Assembly (NCBI GenBank): GCA_910576795.1
Contig: CAJTIX010000001.1
Location: 58,326-122,325 of the forward strand
DNA from: an uncultured Bacilli bacterium
GTDB taxonomy: Bacteria > Bacillota_I > Bacilli_A > RF39 > UBA660
Reading direction: 5' to 3'
DNA: 64,000 nucleotides
Shown here: one piece after another, positions 58,704 to 64,000 of the stretch
Layout: each line of letters starts with the position of its first letter
Position numbering within the stretch: the first letter of the stretch is position 1
Notes under the pieces: model-generated
Database searches by the model: none
Told to the model about the DNA's origin: nothing
Seen by the model: the letters and a program-made list of their open reading frames with translations, nothing else
Position numbers and translations under genes: made by a program

Positions 58704-59525
58704 ATGGAATTTTATAGGGAAGTAGAAAAAAGTATCATAAAAAAATATAGAAAAGAAATCTGGAGTAAATTTGTTAAGGCTGTAAAGGAGTATCAACTGA
58801 TTCAAGAGGGAGATAAGATTGCAGTTTGTATCAGCGGAGGAAAAGATTCTTTTATATTAGCCAAATGTATGCAAGAATTAAAAAGACATGGGCAAATTCC
58901 TTTTGAGGTAATCTACCTAGTAATGGATCCAGGATATCATTCGCAAAATAGAGAGTTAATAGAAGAAAATGCGAAAAAATTGAATATTCCAATTCAGATT
59001 TTTGAAAGTAATATTTTTGAAATAACAGACCATATAGAAGGAAATCCGTGCTACTTATGTGCACGTATGCGAAGAGGTTGTCTTTACAGTAAGGCTCAAG
59101 AACTTGGTTGTAATAAAATTGCTTTAGGACACCACTTTGATGATGTAGTGGAAACGATTCTTATGAGTTTGTTTTATGGGGCAGAATTTAAAACTATGTT
59201 ACCAAAATTACATAGTACCAATTTTAAGAATATGGAGTTAATTCGACCTTTATATCTTGTAAAAGAACAAGATATTATCAGTTGGAAAAATCATCACAAT
59301 CTAAGATTTTTAAATTGCGCTTGTCGTCTAACTGAAAATACAGAAGATTTATCTTCTAAAAGAAAAGAAATCAAAGAGTTTATAAAACACTATAAAGAAA
59401 TCAATCCTAATATAGATATCAATCTCTTTAGAAGTGTGGAAAATGTAAATTTAAACACATTAATTGGTTATCATAATGAAAAAGACAAATACCACTTTTT
59501 AGATGATTATGATAAAAAATCATAA
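58704..59525 (+). CDS. TtcA-like tRNA thiolation/PP-loop ATPase
   Basis: A 273-residue PP-loop protein: AVCISGGKDSFILAKCMQEL (PP-loop), CYLCARMRRGCLY (CxxC cluster ligands), ALGHHFDDVVETILMSLFYG and FLNCACRLTE with the further Cys. This set is that of TtcA, which adds sulfur to C32 of tRNAs, or its close relatives; the third cluster Cys is in NCAC. It acts on tRNA in the cytoplasm. The ATG at 58704 is chosen over an in-frame TTG at 58692. Confidence 0.85.
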   Translation: MEFYREVEKSIIKKYRKEIWSKFVKAVKEYQLIQEGDKIAVCISGGKDSFILAKCMQELKRHGQIPFEVIYLVMDPGYHSQNRELIEENAKKLNIPIQIFESNIFEITDHIEGNPCYLCARMRRGCLYSKAQELGCNKIALGHHFDDVVETILMSLFYGAEFKTMLPKLHSTNFKNMELIRPLYLVKEQDIISWKNHHNLRFLNCACRLTENTEDLSSKRKEIKEFIKHYKEINPNIDINLFRSVENVNLNTLIGYHNEKDKYHFLDDYDKKS

Positions 59526-59588
59526 AAATGTGAAAAATTGACAAATGTAAAAAAAAGAATATAATAAATAAGCGAATGGAGCGATAAA

Positions 59589-59864
59589 ATGAATCAAATA
59601 TTAGAGACTTGTAGTACCGATCCAAACACTCTTTCTTGGGAAGAAATATATAAAAATAAAATCGAAAAAGGAACTTCTATAGATGAACTAATGAGTCGTC
59701 TAGAAGAAGAATTAGTATTAAAAGAATGCAGTCTAATTTGTAATCATACAGAACTTGAAAATTTATTATTAGTAGAGGAAATTGCAAAAACAAGTATCCA
59801 ATATCAAGAACGTCGTGCCTATTTGCAAAATATGATAGATACCAAATGTAGAAAGACCACATAA
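59589..59864 (+). CDS. Small hypothetical protein
   Basis: A 91-residue, mostly helical acidic protein (SWEEIYKNKIEKGTSIDELMSRLEEELVLKEC). GGAG lies upstream of the ATG. It ends about 70 bases before mutS and has a weak AGAAAAG/CTTTTCT hairpin with a T run after it (59878-59912). No family recognised. Confidence 0.5.
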   Translation: MNQILETCSTDPNTLSWEEIYKNKIEKGTSIDELMSRLEEELVLKECSLICNHTELENLLLVEEIAKTSIQYQERRAYLQNMIDTKCRKTT

Positions 59865-59932
59865 AGTTTATAGAAAAGGGTCCATAGACTTCTTTTCTTT
59901 TTTTTGGTAAAATATGTATGAAGGTGGTATGT

Positions 59933-62467
59933 ATGAAACGTAGCGAAGTAGACATGAATAAAGTCACCCCTGCGATGAAGCAGTATCTAGAATTAAAAGA
60001 ACAAAATGAAGATGTCATCATTTTTTTCCGTTTAGGAGATTTCTATGAAATGTTTTTTGAAGATGCCATTCAAATCTCAAGAGAATTAGAACTGACATTA
60101 ACTGGTAAAAATGCAGGATTAGAAGAAAAAATACCTATGTGTGGCATTCCACACCATGCAGCCAACGTTTATATTGAAAAATTAGTAGAAAAAGGATATA
60201 AAGTTGGAATTGTAGAACAGTTGGAAGATCCCAAAAAAGTAAAAGGGATTGTAAAAAGAGATATCATTCAAATCATTAGTAAAGGTACTATGATGGATCA
60301 TGAATTTTTAAAAGAATATGAAAATAACTACATTGGAAATATAATGGATTTTCATCATGCCTATACCATAGCTTATACTGATATTACCACAGGGGAATTA
60401 TTTGTGACTGTAGTAGAACATAATATATCTACACTCATCAGTCAAGTGGTTAGTTTTGGTTTAAAAGAAGTGATTGTTTCTAGTAAAGTCGATAAAAGTA
60501 TTATATCCATTTTAAAAAATCAATTTAAAATAGCAGTCACCGTTACAGATGAAGTAGAAGAAGGAGAATATAAGTCTATTTATCAAGAATTAAATGATAT
60601 CAGGTATATAGAGACCATAAAACATTTACTCACTTATATTACCCATACCCAAAAAAGAAGTTTAGCCCATCTAATGAAACCTATTATTATAGAAAACAAA
60701 AACTACTTAAAAATGGATATGCATACCAAAAGAAACTTAGAATTAACAGAAACCTTACGGCTCAAACAACGAAATTATTCGTTAATCTGGCTTCTGGATC
60801 GCACCAAAACCGCCATGGGATCTCGTATGTTGAGACAAATGATAGAAAGTCCCTTAATCCATAAAGAGGACATTAATAAACGTTATGATATCATAGAGAC
60901 ATTACTAAAAGAATTCATTTTAAAAGATGATTTATGCAATCTATTATTTGAAGTTTATGACTTAGAAAGATTGAGTGGTCGAATCGCTTTTGGAAATGCC
61001 AACGCAAAAGATTTATTACAACTAAAAACATCCTTAAAAGTATTACCACAAATCAAAGAAATTTTACAAAAAATAAACTTTTATAAAACATTTGAACCTG
61101 TCAATGATTTATATGATTTATTAGAAGAAAGCATTTATGAAAACCCACCATTATCCATAAAAGAAGGATATTTAATCAAAGAAGGATACAATCAGGAATT
61201 AGATGAATTAAAAGAATTAAGAAAAGGCGGAAAAGACTTTGTCGCTCGTTTTGAAGCCGAAGAAAAAGAACGAACAGGAATTAAAAACTTAAAAGTTGGA
61301 TATAATCGTGTTTTTGGATATTACATTGAAGTATCCAAAGGAAATACCAATTTAATCAAGGAAGAATATGGTTATGAAAGAAGACAAACATTAAGCAACT
61401 GTGAGCGTTATATCAGTCCTATCTTAAAAGAAAAAGAAGCCTTAATTTTAAATGCCGAAGAAAAAATTATCGATTTAGAATATGAATTATTTACAAATAT
61501 TCGCGAACAAATTCAAAAATATATACCTACATTGCAAGAAATTGCCAAGGTCATTAGTGAAATTGACGTTTTACAAGCATTTGCGACAGTTACCGAAGAA
61601 AATAACTATGTAAGACCACAATTAAACGATACCAATTGTGTTCGTATTATAGAAGGAAGACATCCTGTTGTCGAAAAAGTATTACAAACAGAATTTGTTT
61701 CCAATGATATTATATTAGACGAAAATACCAATATTCTATTGATTACAGGTCCTAATATGGCAGGAAAATCTACTTATATGCGTCAAATGGCAATTACCGT
61801 CATCATGGCTCAAATTGGTTGCTTTGTACCTGCCAAAGAAGCAAGTCTACCTGTCTTTGATGCGATTTTTACAAGAATTGGAGCAAGTGATGATCTAGTA
61901 AGTGGGGAATCTACTTTTATGGTAGAAATGAATGAGGCTAACTATGCGATTCAAAATGCCACAAACCATAGTTTGATTTTATTCGATGAACTGGGTCGTG
62001 GAACTGCAACATTCGATGGTATGGCCTTGGCACAATCTATCATTGAATATATCCATGAAAAAATTGGTTGTAAAACGTTCTTTTCCACCCATTATCATGA
62101 ATTAACAGATCTGGACAAAACATTGACGCATTTAAAAAATGTTCATGTCAGTGCACATGAAGAGAATGGAAATCTCACCTTTTTACATAAAATAAAAGAA
62201 GGTAGTATTGATAAAAGTTATGGAATTCATGTTGCTTCTTTAGCGGGATTACCAAAGACTCTAATTGAAAGGGCAGATCAAATTTTAAATGTGTATGAAA
62301 CAAAAGAACAAAAAAGAGATCTTAAAATTCAAGAATCATTGCCATTAGATGATTTGATTGTACCAACTTCTAAAATTGAAGAAGAATTGAAACAGTTAAA
62401 TGTTTTAGAAATGACACCACTTGAAGCATTAAATCAATTGTATGAATGGAAAGAACAACAAAAATAG
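59933..62467 (+). CDS. mutS: DNA mismatch repair protein MutS
   Basis: An 844-residue MutS1: mismatch-binding domain with the Phe-x-Glu wedge in FFRLGDFYEMFFEDA (about 32-46), connector, core, clamp, and ATPase domain with Walker A LITGPNMAGKSTYMRQMA (about 604), DDLVSGESTFMVEM, Walker B LILFDELGRGTATFDG and the STHYHEL signature. The HTH at the end is complete. The preferred ATG is 59933 with AAGGTGG upstream; an internal ATG at 59954 is possible. mutL is not adjacent. The next gene follows after 9 bases. Confidence 0.96.
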   Translation: MKRSEVDMNKVTPAMKQYLELKEQNEDVIIFFRLGDFYEMFFEDAIQISRELELTLTGKNAGLEEKIPMCGIPHHAANVYIEKLVEKGYKVGIVEQLEDPKKVKGIVKRDIIQIISKGTMMDHEFLKEYENNYIGNIMDFHHAYTIAYTDITTGELFVTVVEHNISTLISQVVSFGLKEVIVSSKVDKSIISILKNQFKIAVTVTDEVEEGEYKSIYQELNDIRYIETIKHLLTYITHTQKRSLAHLMKPIIIENKNYLKMDMHTKRNLELTETLRLKQRNYSLIWLLDRTKTAMGSRMLRQMIESPLIHKEDINKRYDIIETLLKEFILKDDLCNLLFEVYDLERLSGRIAFGNANAKDLLQLKTSLKVLPQIKEILQKINFYKTFEPVNDLYDLLEESIYENPPLSIKEGYLIKEGYNQELDELKELRKGGKDFVARFEAEEKERTGIKNLKVGYNRVFGYYIEVSKGNTNLIKEEYGYERRQTLSNCERYISPILKEKEALILNAEEKIIDLEYELFTNIREQIQKYIPTLQEIAKVISEIDVLQAFATVTEENNYVRPQLNDTNCVRIIEGRHPVVEKVLQTEFVSNDIILDENTNILLITGPNMAGKSTYMRQMAITVIMAQIGCFVPAKEASLPVFDAIFTRIGASDDLVSGESTFMVEMNEANYAIQNATNHSLILFDELGRGTATFDGMALAQSIIEYIHEKIGCKTFFSTHYHELTDLDKTLTHLKNVHVSAHEENGNLTFLHKIKEGSIDKSYGIHVASLAGLPKTLIERADQILNVYETKEQKRDLKIQESLPLDDLIVPTSKIEEELKQLNVLEMTPLEALNQLYEWKEQQK

Positions 62468-62476
62468 GAGGAAAAA

Positions 62477-62869
62477 ATGAGTTTATTAAAACGAGAAAAT
62501 TGGTTTGTGAATTTACTGTTATTACTGATGACGCAAGGATTTTATGGATTTGCTCTCGCACATTTTTTAAAGCAATATAAAAAAGACGCTTGGTATCATG
62601 ATTACAGGTATTGGGTTGCAGCAGTTCTATGTTTCTTTTTTCCAGTTCTTTTACTAGGAATCATTTTTATGGTACAAATGCTTTCTAGTGTTGCCGTAAA
62701 ATTGAATGTACCTGGAAAAGAAATTTATGGATATCCATATGCATGGATTTTATGCTTGATTGTACCAATTGTAGGATGGACTTTACTGATTGTCATGTGG
62801 ATTTATATACTTGTTTGGACGAGTGTCTCACTCGCACATGGTGAAGGAGAAGCATATATTGAATGCTAA
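62477..62869 (+). CDS. Small membrane protein
   Basis: A 130-residue protein with three hydrophobic helices (about 12-29, 47-70, 86-112) and no known family. AGGAGG precedes the ATG, 9 bases after mutS. The region HFLKQYKKDAWYHDYRYW is a charged loop. It is followed by the nucleotidyltransferase gene after 16 bases, suggesting a common transcript. Confidence 0.6.
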   Translation: MSLLKRENWFVNLLLLLMTQGFYGFALAHFLKQYKKDAWYHDYRYWVAAVLCFFFPVLLLGIIFMVQMLSSVAVKLNVPGKEIYGYPYAWILCLIVPIVGWTLLIVMWIYILVWTSVSLAHGEGEAYIEC

Positions 62870-62885
62870 AAGGAGAGGAAAATTT

Positions 62886-63779
62886 ATGAAAACAAATACG
62901 CTTATTATTATGGCAGCTGGGTTTGGAAGTAGGTACAAAGGTGGAACCAAACAAACAACTGGAGTTGGACCATCATCCGAATGGATTATGGATTACTCTA
63001 TATATGATGCATACCAAGCAGGTATTCGAAAAGTAGTGATCATCATTCGTGAAGAATTGACCGATTTTATGAAGGAACATTTTGAAAATCGTTTACCTGC
63101 TGATTTAGAATTACAGTTTGTATATCAAGATGTTCGTATGATTCCAGATGGATTTGATTTTCCAGAAAGAATCAAACCATGGGGAACTGGGCATGCGATT
63201 TTATGCTGCAAAGACATTGTAAAAGAACCTTTTATTGTGGTAAATGCAGACGATTATTATGGTAGTGAAATTTTTCATAAAACCAATCGTTTTTTGGAAG
63301 AAGAGCAAAACTTTTGCATGGCAGGATTTTTTCTGAAAAATACACTCAGTGAAAATGGTGGGGTGAACCGTGGAATTTGTCAAGTAGACTCCGATATGAA
63401 TTTGGTTTCAATCAAAGAAACATTTCAAATTGAACAAAAGGAAAACGAAGCAGTAGGAACCTTGTCCAGTGGAGAAATCGTACACATGGATTTGGACTCA
63501 TATTGCTCCTTAAACTTATGGGGATTTATGCCAACTATTTTTGAAACATTAGAATCACAATTTCAACAATTTTTATCCGAATTAAAAGATATGGAAGAAG
63601 AATTTCTATTACCGAATATTGTTCAAAATCTAGTGAGCCAAAATAAAGTAACTGTAAAAGTATTGCCAACAGATGATGAATGGTTTGGGATGACATATCA
63701 AGAAGACCGGGTATTAGTAGAACATAAAATTGCCTCTTATTGTGAAAAAGGAAAATATCCTGTCCCATTATGGAAATAG
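62886..63779 (+). CDS. Sugar-phosphate nucleotidyltransferase-like protein
   Basis: A 297-residue Rossmann-type transferase: start LIIMAAGFGSRYKGGTKQ (nucleotide loop), GPSSEWIMDYSIYDAYQAGIRKVVIII, PWGTGHAILCCKD and VVNADDYYG (metal Asp). It probably makes an NDP-sugar or related activated compound from NTP. The exact sugar or alcohol is unknown. AGGAGAGG before the ATG at 62886; an earlier in-frame start at 62790 lies inside the upstream gene. Confidence 0.82.
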   Translation: MKTNTLIIMAAGFGSRYKGGTKQTTGVGPSSEWIMDYSIYDAYQAGIRKVVIIIREELTDFMKEHFENRLPADLELQFVYQDVRMIPDGFDFPERIKPWGTGHAILCCKDIVKEPFIVVNADDYYGSEIFHKTNRFLEEEQNFCMAGFFLKNTLSENGGVNRGICQVDSDMNLVSIKETFQIEQKENEAVGTLSSGEIVHMDLDSYCSLNLWGFMPTIFETLESQFQQFLSELKDMEEEFLLPNIVQNLVSQNKVTVKVLPTDDEWFGMTYQEDRVLVEHKIASYCEKGKYPVPLWK

Positions 63780-63808
63780 AAGGAATCCAAAAAGATTTCT
63801 TTTTTTGT
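63779..63808 (+). terminator. Rho-independent terminator
   Basis: GGAATC and GATTTC arms (one G-U pair) around CAAAAA, with a T7 tail. Confidence 0.75.
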
Positions 63809-63864
63809 GTATTAAAAGGAAAAAGAAAAATCATCTTGTATGTTATAAGTAGAGAGGTGAGGAA

Positions 63865-64000
63865 ATGCAACCATTTTATAATGGCAAATATGATAGAGTC
63901 TTTAAAGCAGTATTTTGTGATGAAAGTAATCCAAATATGTTAAAAGTGTTTTTAGAAAAATTACTCAATATTGAAATTACAGAAATCTATTTTTTGAAAC
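63865..64000 (+). CDS. Rpn/PD-(D/E)XK-family protein, 5' part
   Basis: The first 45 codons (MQPFYNGKYDRVFKAVFCDESNPNMLKVFLEKLLNIEITEIYF-like) match the start of the gene at 45398 in form: (Y/F)D-x-VF-x-A-(V/I)F...N-x-x-(M/I)L-x-x-FL. GAGAGGTGAG precedes the ATG. The gene runs off the window, so catalytic residues and repeats are not visible. Confidence 0.75.
   Translation, partial: MQPFYNGKYDRVFKAVFCDESNPNMLKVFLEKLLNIEITEIYFLK

Noticed and set aside
62790..62885. Upstream start of the nucleotidyltransferase
   Set aside because: The extension overlaps the membrane-protein gene out of frame, and the domain begins right after the ATG at 62886, which has a strong ribosome site.

Overview
The window is AT-rich chromosomal DNA from a spore-forming, low-GC member of the Bacillota. 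Evidence for sporulation is direct: a gerE-type LuxR regulator, a two-domain GerM and a SpoIIIAH-like protein lie together at 54.8-56.7 kb, and two tiny YjcZ-like hydrophobic proteins lie at 7.3 kb. TGA is used as a normal stop (for example at the ends of pdp, gatC and the response regulator), so the genetic code is standard even though some proteins (the GatA signature, the small genome style) recall lineages near Erysipelotrichales or Mycoplasmatota. T-box leaders, LtaS, MurT/GatD and clean sigma-A promoters with 17-bp spacers all fit class Bacilli. The species cannot be named from sequence alone.

Layout. 0-1.4 kb is the lysis end of a prophage (holin-like, small acidic protein, CHAP endolysin with two CW_7 repeats). 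1.5-9.8 kb holds two XRE regulators, pdp, rpoZ, recX, a membrane-anchored PPIase, small spore-type peptides, tRNA-Ile, a kinase-like protein and a GT2 glycosyltransferase. 9.8-14.7 kb is an Asn-type T-box driving gatC-gatA-gatB-asnS. 14.8-21.3 kb has a frameshifted kinase-like gene, tRNA-Asn and tRNA-Glu, AraC, nitroreductase, a HerA/VirB4-like ATPase with a Cys-rich partner, and unknowns. 21.3-25.0 kb is a Phe T-box with pheS-pheT. 25.05-25.4 kb looks like a small convergent-RNA locus of the Fst/par type I toxin-antitoxin kind with a frame-broken peptide. 25.4-27.5 kb is gatD-murT on the minus strand.

27.6-33.7 kb is an accessory hotspot beside tRNA-Leu/tRNA-Thr: an internally deleted IS3-like element sitting in the loop of the tRNA terminator, a direct repeat of the tRNA 3' end 3.9 kb downstream, two cargo genes (GNAT, NUDIX) framed by related leaders and trailers, a YunG-UDG fusion, RhuM, hairpins and a MITE. 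33.7-40.7 kb holds a DUF308/permuted-papain-like membrane protein, an XRE-DUF4097 pair, a TcdA-like E1 enzyme, a two-component system and a pilin-like surface protein.

40.8-45.2 kb is a compact Rnf operon with unusual features: rnfC, a fused rnfD-rnfG, a 32-aa membrane peptide, rnfE, rnfA, a 37-aa four-Cys membrane peptide, and an 84-aa rnfB lacking the ferredoxin part. 45.4-51.7 kb has an Rpn-like nuclease with 12-bp repeats, a canonical murD, a tandem pair of unknown paralogues, and a murL-murD2 pair, so two different routes for putting D-Glu into peptidoglycan lie within 5 kb. 52-64 kb has ltaS, the sporulation cluster, tRNA-Arg with an integrase-like relic, a CYTH protein, an M23 protein with an altered metal motif under a Fur/PerR-like box, a TtcA-like enzyme, mutS, a nucleotidyltransferase and the start of a second Rpn-like gene cut by the window edge.

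A theme of the window is cell-wall chemistry with non-standard parts: MurD plus MurL/MurD2, and MurT paired with a GatD that has lost both catalytic residues.
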